Shown: in pieces, positions 7,419-14,310 of the stretch | How the letters are laid out: each line of letters opens with the position of its first letter | Position numbering within the stretch: the stretch's first letter is position 1 | Source: Mycobacteriaceae bacterium | GTDB lineage: Bacteria; Actinomycetota; Actinomycetes; Mycobacteriales; Mycobacteriaceae | Length of the DNA stretch: 18,809 nucleotides | Assembly: GCA_019242135.1 (NCBI GenBank) | Contig: JAFAWC010000284.1 | Span: 1-18,809 of the forward strand | Direction of reading: 5' to 3' | The notes under the pieces: generated by a model | The model's input: only the letters and a program-made list of their open reading frames with translations | What the model was told of the DNA's origin: nothing | Databases searched by the model: none | Program-made: the position numbers and the translations under genes

Positions 7419-8996
7419 CTATCCGCTTTTCTGTCGACCCGCCAGCGCGGCCAGTGCACGCTGCTCCTGCGCATGTGCGGCCGCCGTGAGGTCTCGCTGC
7501 TCACCCACCGGATCGGCGCGCAGCACCGACCCGCTGCCCGGCGCGCCCGCCAACCCCAGCTTGTTCACCCGCTTCGGCACCGGCGCGCCCTGGTACTCCA
7601 ACGAGACCGAACCCAGCGGTTGACGCAGCTCGATGTACGCCCCGTGCGGCAGCCGCCTGACGATCCCCGTTTCCACACCGTGCTCGAGCACCTCCCGATC
7701 GCTGCGCTGCAGCGCGAGCGCCCATCGATAGGCGATGACGTACACGATCGGCGGCAACATCACCATGCCGATCCGCCCGATCCACGTGGTCGCGTTCAAA
7801 GAAATGTGAAACGTCAACGCGATGATGTCATTCATTGAAGCCAGCGTCAGCACCAGGTAGAACGCGATCGCCATCGCTCCGATCGCGGTGCGCACCGGGA
7901 CGTCTCGCGGTCGCTGCAGCAGGTTGTGGTGCGCTCGGTCACCGGTGGCGCGTTTCTCGATCCAGGGATAGGCGAACAACACGACGACGACCGTTCCCAA
8001 GATGACGACGACCCCGGCGGTCGCCGGGACGGTGTAGTTCCCGATGTACAGCTCCCATGCCGGCCACAGCCGCATCAAACCTTCGGTCCACATCAAGTAG
8101 AAATCGGGCTGCGATCCGGCCGATACCTGCGCCGGCTGGTACGGGCCGAGCTGCCAGATCGGGTTGATCTGCAACAGGCCGCCCATCAGGCCAAGGATGC
8201 CGACCGTCATCGCAAAAAACGCACCTGATTTGACTGCGAACACTGGCAGAATCCGCACCCCCACCACGTTCTGTTCAGTCCGACGCGGTCCGGGGAACTG
8301 CGTGTGCTTCTGATACCAGACCAGCGCCAGGTGAATTCCGATCAGCGCCAACATGATTGCCGGCAGAAGCAACACGTGCAGGGCATACATCCGCGGGATG
8401 ATGCTGCTGGGGAAGTCGCCTCCGAAGATCGCCCAGTGCAGCCATGTGCCGATCACCGGTAGTCCGAGCGTGATCGATGACAGCGCGGTTCGCAGGCCGG
8501 TGCCGGAGAGAAGGTCGTCCGGCAACGAATAGCCGAGATACCCCTCGGCCATCGCCAGGATCAGCAACACCACGCCGATCACCCAGTTCATCTCGCGCGG
8601 CCTGCGGAACGCGCCGGTGAAAAACACCCGTGCCAGGTGCACCATGATCGACGCCGCGAACATCAATGCGGCCCAGTGGTGTACCTGGCGAACGAACAGC
8701 CCGCCGCGCACTTCGAAGCTGATGTTCAGCGCGCTTTCGTAGGCGCGCGACATCTGGACGCCTTTAAGTGGTTGGTAGACACCGTGGTAGACGACCTCCG
8801 CCGACGATGGCTCGAAGAACAGCGTCAAATACACCCCGGTGATCAGCAGGACGACGAACGAATAGAGCGCGATCTCACCGAGAAGGAACGACCAGTGGGT
8901 CGGGAAGACCTTGTTGATCTGCCGTCTCAGACCCGCGGCCAGGTGGTAGCGCTGATCGATCGCCTCGGCCGCTCCGCGGCTCAGCGTCGGGCTCAT
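7419..8996 (-). CDS. qcrB: Second cytochrome b subunit of cytochrome bc1 (QcrB paralogue)
   Basis: A 525-residue polytopic protein, clearly a QcrB: the quinol-oxidising cytochrome b of the actinobacterial bc1-aa3 supercomplex. Haem-ligand histidines are intact: H106-x13-H120 (HHWAALMF to VH) and H207-x14-H222 (ALHVLLLP to IH). The Qo-site region keeps PDFY (297-300) and WTEG (303-306), whose Thr and Glu correspond by my alignment to T313/E314 of M. tuberculosis QcrB. Compared with that protein (about 549 residues, from memory) it has a shorter N-terminus and lacks several residues in the C-terminal loop after YIELRQPLG. No qcrA, qcrC or ctaE is adjacent, and M. tuberculosis has no gene here, so I infer an extra copy. 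AGGAGG lies just upstream of the ATG. Operator-like dyads precede it. Whether a standard qcrCAB exists elsewhere cannot be seen. Confidence 0.93.
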   Translation of the reverse strand: MSPTLSRGAAEAIDQRYHLAAGLRRQINKVFPTHWSFLLGEIALYSFVVLLITGVYLTLFFEPSSAEVVYHGVYQPLKGVQMSRAYESALNISFEVRGGLFVRQVHHWAALMFAASIMVHLARVFFTGAFRRPREMNWVIGVVLLILAMAEGYLGYSLPDDLLSGTGLRTALSSITLGLPVIGTWLHWAIFGGDFPSSIIPRMYALHVLLLPAIMLALIGIHLALVWYQKHTQFPGPRRTEQNVVGVRILPVFAVKSGAFFAMTVGILGLMGGLLQINPIWQLGPYQPAQVSAGSQPDFYLMWTEGLMRLWPAWELYIGNYTVPATAGVVVILGTVVVVLFAYPWIEKRATGDRAHHNLLQRPRDVPVRTAIGAMAIAFYLVLTLASMNDIIALTFHISLNATTWIGRIGMVMLPPIVYVIAYRWALALQRSDREVLEHGVETGIVRRLPHGAYIELRQPLGSVSLEYQGAPVPKRVNKLGLAGAPGSGSVLRADPVGEQRDLTAAAHAQEQRALAALAGRQKSG

Positions 8997-9006
8997 GGCG
9001 CCCTCC

Positions 9007-9061
9007 TACTACATACTGTAGTAACTTCCAACTACAGACGGTAGTACTAGCCGGCTGTCAA
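9007..9061 (-). promoter_or_regulatory. Promoter of the qcrB paralogue with twin BlaI/MecI-like operators
   Basis: TACTACA-TAC-TGTAGTA (9007-9023) is a dyad with perfect 7-base arms. A second, weaker dyad ACTACA-GAC-GGTAGT (9031-9045) has one mismatched pair; the two centres are 23 bp apart. A consensus -35 TTGACA lies at 9061-9056 on the minus strand. The second dyad falls between this -35 and the expected -10, and the first ends at the Shine-Dalgarno sequence. TACTACA/TGTAGTA arms are typical of BlaI/MecI-family operators, although the 3-bp centre differs from the 2 bp I recall for the staphylococcal mec operator. The regulator gene is not in this window. I could not identify a convincing -10 box. 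Confidence 0.65.
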
Positions 9062-9093
9062 GTAAAGGACCCGCTGCCATCGGAGCCGCGGCG

Positions 9094-9288
9094 CTACCAC
9101 TGATCGCGGGGAACGTCGAAGTCGATGCACAGGGCCCGCCACACGTCGCGGGGGTCGACGCCGTCTTCGATGGCTTGCGCGGCCGTCCGGCCGCCCAGGT
9201 TGGTCAGCACGTGGTCGGCGAGCACCGACGCCCCGTAGGCAGCGCCGAACCGGCCGGTGACCAGTTCGTGGAATTCGGTCAGCCGCAT
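9094..9288 (-). CDS. DUF3046 small protein (Rv2738c-like)
   Basis: A 64-residue soluble protein of the actinobacterial DUF3046 family, starting MRLTEFHELV, with NLGGRTAAQAIEDGVDPRDVWRALC in the middle and ending FDVPRDQW. Families of this kind have no assigned role, though the gene typically lies close to recA. I use the ATG at 9288, which gives the usual family N-terminus; an in-frame TTG at 9297 is possible but less likely. It begins 11 nt after the glycosyltransferase stop, so it is probably translated from that transcript. In M. tuberculosis it directly follows recA; here the qcrB paralogue is inserted between them. Confidence 0.88.
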   Translation of the reverse strand: MRLTEFHELVTGRFGAAYGASVLADHVLTNLGGRTAAQAIEDGVDPRDVWRALCIDFDVPRDQW

Positions 9289-9299
9289 CGGGGCCAAAC

Positions 9300-10463
9300 T
9301 TACGCCAGCGCGTCATGGCACACCTGTACCGGATCGGCGACGTCGGCGGCGCTCGCACTTGCCCGGCGAGCAGCGTCGCGGTATCCCGGCGACCCCAGGA
9401 CCTCGGCCACCTCGGTGACCAACGCATCCGGGGTGAGCGGACGGATCAGCCGCGCACTGCCTTGCCGCGCAACACGATTCGCGATCTCCCACTGATCGCC
9501 GCCACCTGGAACCACCACCATCGGCACGCCCGCGAGCAGTGTTTTCGTCACCATCCCGTGGCCGCCTCCGCAGACCACGACATCGGCCTGCGACAGCAGC
9601 CGGTCCTGCCGCCCCAGCCCGATCGCCGCCCACGGCGGAGCCGGTGTGTCAGGGCCCCCCAATCGTGATACCACCAACCGGGCGCCGTCGGGCAATGTCT
9701 TTCCGGGAACCAGACAGTCCAGCGCTGTTTCGGCCAGGCCCTTGGCGCCGGTCATCGCCGTCGAAGGCGCCACCACCACGACGGGCCCGGTGCCCGGCGG
9801 CGGATCCAGTTCGGCGCGGGTCGGCTCAAAATGCAGCGGGCCGACGACCAGCGCCTCAGCCGGCCAATCCGGTCGCTGCAGCTCCAGCGCGGGCAGCGTC
9901 GCGATCAACCGGCGCACAGGCGCTGAGCCGGCCGCCGGCAGGCCGATCCCGACACGTGCCGCCTCGCGCTGCCGCGCGCCGTCCCTCAGCGATCGTGCGG
10001 TCAGCCGGCGCATCAGCGAGTCGCGTAATCGGCCCCGCAGGCCCACCCCGGGCGCCAGCCCGCTTCCTATCGGCGGCAACCCTTTTGACGCCAGGTACAG
10101 CGGATGCGGGCTCAACTCGACCCACGGCACTCCGATGATCTCCGCGGCGAGAGCACCGCACGCGGTGATCACATCGGAGACGATCAGGTCGGGTGCCAGC
10201 TCTGCCAGTTGGGGTGCGTTCAGTACCGCCATCCGGGCCGCTCGCTGGTGGATCTTGGCACCGGCGTCGCGGTCGTCGTCGACGGGAGTGGGATCGAGCC
10301 CGAGTAACTCGACGGTATTCACCCCCGCGGCGCGCGCCGTGTCGAGCCACTGCACGCCGGTGAGCAGCGTCGGTTCGTCGCCGGCGACCAAGAACTTCAG
10401 ACACAGCGCGATTGCCGGAAACGAGTGCCCCGGATCCGGGCCTGCGACCACGGCCACGCGCAC
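9300..10463 (-). CDS. GT-B (UGT-like) glycosyltransferase, Rv2739c-like
   Basis: A protein of about 387 residues of the UDP-glycosyltransferase type (GT1 family, MGT-like). The N-terminal Rossmann half starts MRVAVVAGPDPGHSFPAIAL, and IVSDVITACGALAAEIIGVPWVE follows in the acceptor half. The donor-site half has SQADVVVCGGGHGMVTKTLLAGVPMVVVPGGGDQWEIANRV, with GGGHGM at residues 299-304; this is the classic nucleotide-sugar signature. The acceptor is unknown: glycolipids, sterols or secondary metabolites are all possible. I take the GTG at 10463 as start because it gives the family-like N-terminus and has AGGGTAGG just upstream; a GTG at 10481 is the alternative. It is divergent from ephG across only about 40 bp, and DUF3046 follows closely. 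Confidence 0.85.
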   Translation of the reverse strand: MRVAVVAGPDPGHSFPAIALCLKFLVAGDEPTLLTGVQWLDTARAAGVNTVELLGLDPTPVDDDRDAGAKIHQRAARMAVLNAPQLAELAPDLIVSDVITACGALAAEIIGVPWVELSPHPLYLASKGLPPIGSGLAPGVGLRGRLRDSLMRRLTARSLRDGARQREAARVGIGLPAAGSAPVRRLIATLPALELQRPDWPAEALVVGPLHFEPTRAELDPPPGTGPVVVVAPSTAMTGAKGLAETALDCLVPGKTLPDGARLVVSRLGGPDTPAPPWAAIGLGRQDRLLSQADVVVCGGGHGMVTKTLLAGVPMVVVPGGGDQWEIANRVARQGSARLIRPLTPDALVTEVAEVLGSPGYRDAARRASASAADVADPVQVCHDALA

Positions 10464-10491
10464 CGGCCTACCCTGCCACACAGAACGCCTC

Positions 10492-10497
10492 TACGCT
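10492..10497 (+). promoter_or_regulatory. Candidate -10 box for leaderless ephG
   Basis: TACGCT fits TAnnnT and ends 6 nt before the ephG ATG, with no Shine-Dalgarno between, which predicts a leaderless mRNA. No strong -35 is seen. Confidence 0.5.
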
Positions 10498-10503
10498 GAC
10501 GGC

Positions 10504-10947
10504 ATGACCGATCAGCTACCCGAGCAATCAGTGACCACGAACCCGACGCGCACGGTCGAAACCTTTCTCTACGCCATGCGCGATAAGGATTTCGACGCGA
10601 TGGATGCCGCACTCGACGACGACCTCGTCTACCAGAACGTCGGTCTGCCCACCATTCGTGGCAGAGCGCGCACCATGAAGTTTCTCCGCGGCCTGAGCCG
10701 ACCCAACATGGGGTTCGACGTCAAGATTCACCGCATCGCCGCCGAAGGCACCGCTGTGCTCACCGAGCGCACCGACATGCTCGTTTTCGGGCCGTTCCAG
10801 CCCCAGTTCTGGGTGTGCGGCGTGTTCGAGGTCCGCGATGGCCGAATCACCTTGTGGCGCGACTACTTCGATTTTCTCGACGTCGTCAGGGCGACTGTCC
10901 GCGCATTGGCCGCGATCGCGATCCCCGCGCTGCGGCGAGACCTTTAG
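10504..10947 (+). CDS. ephG: Limonene-epoxide-hydrolase-type epoxide hydrolase
   Basis: A 147-residue SnoaL/NTF2-fold protein of the limonene-1,2-epoxide hydrolase family, most like Rv2740 (EphG). These enzymes open epoxides by direct water attack. The active-site set is visible: Y43 and N45 (VYQNVG) to position water, R89-T-D91 (ERTDML) and D120 (WRDYFDF), giving the Asp-Arg-Asp triad. The substrate is probably a lipid or sterol epoxide, by analogy with EphG; this is inferred. The frame is open far upstream, but the ATG at 10504 gives the normal family length and sits just after a -10-like box. The next gene, pspM, converges from 27 bp away. In M. tuberculosis PE_PGRS47 and pspN intervene here; they are absent. 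Confidence 0.93.
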   Translation: MTDQLPEQSVTTNPTRTVETFLYAMRDKDFDAMDAALDDDLVYQNVGLPTIRGRARTMKFLRGLSRPNMGFDVKIHRIAAEGTAVLTERTDMLVFGPFQPQFWVCGVFEVRDGRITLWRDYFDFLDVVRATVRALAAIAIPALRRDL

Positions 10948-10974
10948 CGCGCTGCACAGATCCCCACCACGCGG

Positions 10975-11784
10975 CTAGCCGATGAGTCGCCGCGGACCGC
11001 TCAACTCGTCAAAGGCCTGCGCCCACCCCAGCAGCCGGTCAGTGGCGTCGACCAGCTCAGTGCGATACTGCTGGCGCGACATCGGCGAGCTGGACGCCGA
11101 CACCAACTGCGCTGCGGCGTTGACCATTTCGTTGTACTGGCGCACCCCGTGGTCGAGCTGAGCCGCGAACGCGTTGATCGTCGGGGCCAGCGACGGCCGC
11201 GACGACGGGCTGGCACGCACCGCCTTCTCCATTGACACGATGTCGGTGGCCGTCGCCGACATCGTCGCCGCCACCGAATTGGCTGCCCGGGTGACTTCCC
11301 GGATCTCGTCAGTGGGCAACAACCCCGCGCGCTCGATGACACCGAGCAGCGAAAACATGCCGCGTTCGGCCGCTGCCAGCGTGGTCATCGGTGCCCGTGC
11401 GGCCGATCCAGGCGCCGGTAACCGCCGCACCACGCCCGGCCGGGGCGCCGGCAGCGGCTCCTTACGCAGCCACCGGTAGCGCAACAGCCACAGGGTGGTG
11501 GGCACGGCCGCGCCGGCCGCGATCGCCACTGGGAAGATCAGCACCCACGCCGGAGTGCTCCACGAGGCGAGCAGAGCGGTCACCAACATCCAGAACACAC
11601 AGGTGACAGCAGAAAAAATGCCCAACCGCAGCGCCCACCGCCGCTTGCGGATCAGCCGGGCGCGTGGATCAGCCACCCGCCTGATCGTGTCGGCGGCGAT
11701 ATCGGCGTACTCGCTCGCGGTGTCGATTCCGCGCTGCAGAACCGACCGGTATGCGCGCGCTCCGCCGCCGGGATTCATCGCCAT
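10975..11784 (-). CDS. pspM: PspM, membrane partner of PspA (Rv2743c-like)
   Basis: A 269-residue membrane protein. A basic, amphipathic N-terminus is followed by two hydrophobic segments at about 54-74 and 79-101, then a Pro-rich linker (PLPAPRPGVVRRLPAPGSAARAP, read as two stretches) and a helical soluble domain ending LSGPRRLIG. It matches Rv2743c, named PspM in M. tuberculosis, which links PspA to the membrane in the envelope-stress response. ATG at 11784 follows a GGAAG motif at 8-nt spacing; the gene starts 12 nt after the pspA stop, so it is in the clgR-pspA-pspM operon. The fourth member, pspN, is missing: only 27 bp separate pspM from ephG. Confidence 0.88.
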   Translation of the reverse strand: MAMNPGGGARAYRSVLQRGIDTASEYADIAADTIRRVADPRARLIRKRRWALRLGIFSAVTCVFWMLVTALLASWSTPAWVLIFPVAIAAGAAVPTTLWLLRYRWLRKEPLPAPRPGVVRRLPAPGSAARAPMTTLAAAERGMFSLLGVIERAGLLPTDEIREVTRAANSVAATMSATATDIVSMEKAVRASPSSRPSLAPTINAFAAQLDHGVRQYNEMVNAAAQLVSASSSPMSRQQYRTELVDATDRLLGWAQAFDELSGPRRLIG

Positions 11785-11796
11785 CTTCGCCGCTTC

Positions 11797-12615
11797 CTAT
11801 TGCTGACTGACCGGGTTCTGCGGCGCCGGCTCCGCGGTCGGGGTGGCCGGCGCGATGGGCGTGGCCGCGGTGCTGCCCCCGGCGGGCAACGCGTCGCCGC
11901 GCATCGAGGCCCGGATCTGCTCGAGCCGCGAGTGACCGGCCATATGCACGCTGGCCTGCTGCACCTCGAGCATGCGGCCCTGGACCGAGTCCTGCGCCAA
12001 CTCGGCGGCGCCCATCGCGTTGGCGTAGCGCCGCTCGATCTTCTCGCGGACCTCATCCAGGCTCGGCGTGTTGCCCGGGGCGGCGATCTCGCTCATCGAC
12101 CGCAACGACGCGCTGACCTGCTCCTGCATCTTGGCCTGCTCGAGCTGACTGAGCAGTTTCGTGCGCTCGGCGATCTTCTGCTGCAGCACCATCGCATTCT
12201 GCTCGACGGCCTTCTTGGCCTGGCTCGCCGCTTGCAGCGACTGGTCGTGCAGCCCCTTGAGGTCCTCCACGCTCTGCTCTGCGGTCACCAGCTGTGCGGC
12301 GAACGCCTCCGCGGCGTTGTTGTATTCGGTGGCCTTGGCGGTGTCGCCCGCGGCCGTGGCCTGATCGGCCAGCGTCAGCGCCTGGCGAACGTTGACCTGC
12401 AGCTTCTCGATGTCGGCGAGCTGACGGTTAAGACGCATCTCGAGTTGGCGCTGGTTGCCGATCACCTGTGCCGCCTGCTGGGTCAGCGCCTGGTGCTGGC
12501 GCTGCGCCTCCTCGATGGCCTGCTGAATCTGCACCTTCGGATCGGCGTACTGGTCGACCTTCGAGCTGAACAGCGCCATCAGGTACTTCCACGTCTTGAC
12601 GAACGGGTTGGCCAT
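11797..12615 (-). CDS. pspA: Phage shock protein A / 35-kDa antigen homologue
   Basis: A 272-residue PspA/IM30 (ESCRT-III-like) protein that binds stressed inner membrane and stabilises it. It starts [38 protein letters not shown], which reads as an amphipathic helix then long coiled coil (about residues 25-190, rich in Gln, Ala and Glu). A helical segment [20 protein letters not shown] follows. The last about 30 residues are a low-complexity Ala/Pro/Thr tail, seen in mycobacterial homologues. The ATG at 12615 gives the family N-terminus; upstream in-frame codons would add an unrelated basic stretch. It is the second gene of clgR-pspA-pspM, with an 89-bp gap after clgR that may hold an internal promoter. 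Confidence 0.95.
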   Translation of the reverse strand: MANPFVKTWKYLMALFSSKVDQYADPKVQIQQAIEEAQRQHQALTQQAAQVIGNQRQLEMRLNRQLADIEKLQVNVRQALTLADQATAAGDTAKATEYNNAAEAFAAQLVTAEQSVEDLKGLHDQSLQAASQAKKAVEQNAMVLQQKIAERTKLLSQLEQAKMQEQVSASLRSMSEIAAPGNTPSLDEVREKIERRYANAMGAAELAQDSVQGRMLEVQQASVHMAGHSRLEQIRASMRGDALPAGGSTAATPIAPATPTAEPAPQNPVSQQ

Positions 12616-12670
12616 GAGTTGCTTCCGCCTTCGTGTCGAGTGCTGCCGGACTAAGTGCGCGTGTGTGCCC

Positions 12671-12676
12671 AATTTA
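12671..12676 (-). promoter_or_regulatory. Possible internal -10 box upstream of pspA
   Basis: TAAATT on the minus strand fits TAnnnT and sits in the AT-richest part of the 89-bp clgR-pspA gap, about 55 nt before pspA. It could allow pspA-pspM expression apart from clgR. No -35 was identified. Confidence 0.25.
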
Positions 12677-12704
12677 TCCGTTTCGGGCGGTCCAGCGCAT
12701 CGGG

Positions 12705-13022
12705 TCAGGCGACCGCCATCGACACCACCGGCGGGATGACGACTTTGATGCTCGCGTCGATGTGGGCAGCGGCCACCTCGGCGCGCTCCTCGCGCTGCAT
12801 CTGCCTGCCCGCATCGGTCAGCAGGCCTGACAGCGGAACGTTCAGCGCGCCGCAGATGGCCGTCAGCAGCTCGCTGGAGGCTTCTTTGCGGCCACGCTCA
12901 ACTTCGGACAGATATCCCAGGCTCACTCGCGCCGAGTCGGAAACCTCGCGCAGGGTCCGCCCCTGCGACGTGCGGGCACGGCGAAGCACGTCGCCGATCA
13001 CCTCGCGCAGCAACGCTGCCAT
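12705..13022 (-). CDS. clgR: XRE-type transcriptional activator ClgR
   Basis: A 105-residue DNA-binding protein with a Cro/C1-type helix-turn-helix at about residues 18-60 ([36 protein letters not shown], read in two parts). ClgR activates clp protease genes, the psp operon and other stress genes in actinobacteria, and is itself a Clp substrate. Its C-terminus ends SMAVA, fitting a short hydrophobic C-terminal degron. AAGGAG lies 8 nt before the ATG at 13022. It leads the clgR-pspA-pspM operon and follows pgsA with a 68-nt gap that contains an ECF-sigma-like promoter. In M. tuberculosis SigE drives this operon with ClgR feedback, and PspA restrains ClgR. Confidence 0.94.
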   Translation of the reverse strand: MAALLREVIGDVLRRARTSQGRTLREVSDSARVSLGYLSEVERGRKEASSELLTAICGALNVPLSGLLTDAGRQMQREERAEVAAAHIDASIKVVIPPVVSMAVA

Positions 13023-13059
13023 GATGCACTCCTTCGCGTGGGCAGATCTCTACACTCTG

Positions 13060-13089
13060 GCAACGTCGGCCGCAGGTCGGATGGTTCCC
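13060..13089 (-). promoter_or_regulatory. Possible SigE-type promoter of clgR-pspA-pspM
   Basis: On the minus strand GGGAAC (13089-13084) is followed after 18 nt by CGTTG. This resembles the ECF SigE pattern GGAAC...CGTT, but the spacer is one or so longer than the consensus I recall. The position fits: just after the pgsA stop and about 40 nt before clgR. Established work places clgR under SigE in M. tuberculosis; this exact site is inferred. Confidence 0.4.
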
Positions 13090-13090
13090 G

Positions 13091-13663
13091 TCACCGGCCG
13101 CCGGATCGCGCCCGCGTGTCCCTGACCGCCTGTACGACGTAGTCGATGCCGGTGACGACCGTGAGCACGATCGCGATCGCCATGATCACGACGGCCACGG
13201 TGTGCCACACCCCCGCCAGCGGCAGGATGAACAATCCGATCGCAACCGACTGAACCAGCGTCTTGAGTTTTCCGCCGTGACTCGCCGGGATAACGCCGCG
13301 GCGCAGCACGGCGAACCGCAGCACCGTCACCCCGATCTCCCGCACGAGGATCAGCACGGTCACCCACCACGCAAGCTCACCCAGCACCGACAACCCGATC
13401 AACGCCGCGCCGATCAGCGCCTTGTCGGCGATCGGGTCGGCCAGCTTGCCGAACTCGGTCTCCGTCCCCTGGCTGCGTGCCACCGCACCGTCGAACCGGT
13501 CAGTGAGAACTGCGACCGCGAACACCACGAATGCAGTTACCCGCCAATACGTTTCGTGCCCGCTCCCGGCGAACAGCGCGAGCAGAAACACCGGCACGAG
13601 AACCAGTCGCGCGGTTGTCAACAGGTTTGCGACGTTGACCAGCCGCGCCGTCGGGGCCGTCAT
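13091..13663 (-). CDS. pgsA: CDP-alcohol phosphatidyltransferase (phosphatidylglycerophosphate synthase PgsA)
   Basis: A 190-residue membrane enzyme that condenses CDP-diacylglycerol with glycerol-3-phosphate, the committed step to phosphatidylglycerol and cardiolipin. The family motif DxxDGxxARx8GxxxDxxxD is complete: D55, D58, G59, A62, R63, G72, D76, D80. About five or six hydrophobic segments surround it, and the N-terminal NLLTTARLVLVP stretch is typical. It corresponds to Rv2746c (PgsA3). The ATG at 13663 yields the normal length. It lies upstream of clgR in the same direction, so envelope lipid synthesis and the envelope-stress operon are neighbours, though clgR probably has its own promoter. 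It is divergent from argA across 90 bp. Confidence 0.94.
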   Translation of the reverse strand: MTAPTARLVNVANLLTTARLVLVPVFLLALFAGSGHETYWRVTAFVVFAVAVLTDRFDGAVARSQGTETEFGKLADPIADKALIGAALIGLSVLGELAWWVTVLILVREIGVTVLRFAVLRRGVIPASHGGKLKTLVQSVAIGLFILPLAGVWHTVAVVIMAIAIVLTVVTGIDYVVQAVRDTRARSGGR

Positions 13664-13691
13664 CGTCGACCCCGCAGCGGTGAGAAGTGTG

Positions 13692-13721
13692 CCGGCACCG
13701 ACTCAGAATATCGGTTGCCGG
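13692..13721. other. Inverted repeat between pgsA and argA
   Basis: CCGGCACCGA (13692-13701) and TCGGTTGCCGG (13711-13721) pair with one bulged base around a 9-nt AT-rich loop. On the minus strand the loop contains TATTCT, a possible -10 for pgsA, so this may be an operator for the divergent pair. Only the pattern supports it. Confidence 0.3.
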
Positions 13722-13740
13722 TGCTTTGGCCCGAAACCGA

Positions 13741-13746
13741 TACTGT
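13741..13746 (+). promoter_or_regulatory. Candidate -10 box for leaderless argA
   Basis: TACTGT fits TAnnnT and ends 7 nt before the GTG at 13754. There is no Shine-Dalgarno, so transcription and translation would start at the same base. Confidence 0.45.
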
Positions 13747-13753
13747 GCAGGTT

Positions 13754-14308
13754 GTGAGCCGTGCGACTGATGCTTCCTGGCCTGAGGGCCCGTCGGTGCG
13801 CGGCGGCCGGGATGACGCGCTCGTGATCCGGCGGGCCCGAACCTCGGACGTGGCCGCCATCAAGGCCCTTGTCGACGTCTACGCGGGCAGAATCCTGTTG
13901 GAAAAGAACCTGGTGACGCTCTACGAAGCGGTGCAGGAGTTCTGGGTCGGCGAGCTCGCCGGCGAGGTTATCGCCTGCGGCGCACTGCATGTGATGTGGT
14001 CAGATCTCGGCGAGGTACGCACCGTCGCTGTACATCCGAAGGTCAGGAGCCGCGGCATCGGGCACGCCATCGTCGACCGGTTGATTGAGGTGGCTCGCGA
14101 ACTTCAGCTTCAACGAGTGTTCGTGCTCACATTCGAGACCGAATTCTTCAGCCGGCACGGGTTTGTCGAGATCGAAGGCACCCCGGTCACCGCCGAAGTG
14201 TACGAGGAGATGTGCCGCTCCTATGACACCGGAGTGGCCGAGTTCCTCGACTTGAGCTACGTCAAGCCCAACATCCTCGGCAATTCGCGGATGCTGTTGA
14301 TGCTCTAG
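13754..14308 (+). CDS. argA: N-acetylglutamate synthase, GNAT type (ArgA)
   Basis: A GNAT acetyltransferase of 184 residues with this start, matching Rv2747, shown in M. tuberculosis to acetylate glutamate as the first step of arginine synthesis. It lacks the amino-acid-kinase domain of classical ArgA. VIRRARTSDVAAIKALVDVYAG opens the domain; the acetyl-CoA loop is VHPKVRSRGIGHAI, carrying R-x-x-G-x-G. The C-terminal half has VFVLTFETEFFSRHGF and ends YVKPNILGNSRMLLML. The frame is open far upstream through pgsA; I start at the GTG at 13754 because it sits just after a -10-like box. The M. tuberculosis protein is about 174 residues, so an internal GTG start is also possible. It converges on ftsK with a 2-bp gap. 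Confidence 0.9.
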   Translation: MSRATDASWPEGPSVRGGRDDALVIRRARTSDVAAIKALVDVYAGRILLEKNLVTLYEAVQEFWVGELAGEVIACGALHVMWSDLGEVRTVAVHPKVRSRGIGHAIVDRLIEVARELQLQRVFVLTFETEFFSRHGFVEIEGTPVTAEVYEEMCRSYDTGVAEFLDLSYVKPNILGNSRMLLML

Positions 14309-14310
14309 AC

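Noticed and set aside
9289..9297. TTG start three codons upstream of the DUF3046 ATG
   Set aside because: The family normally begins MRLTEFH, matching the ATG at 9288.
9646..10503. Open frame running into ephG from far upstream on the plus strand
   Set aside because: It lies opposite the glycosyltransferase gene. The family-like protein begins only at 10504, next to a promoter-like box; the upstream part is Arg/Pro/Ser-rich shadow sequence.
13202..13753. Upstream extension of argA
   Set aside because: It is antisense to pgsA and would add about 184 unrelated residues. The GNAT family length and the -10-like box support a start at 13754.
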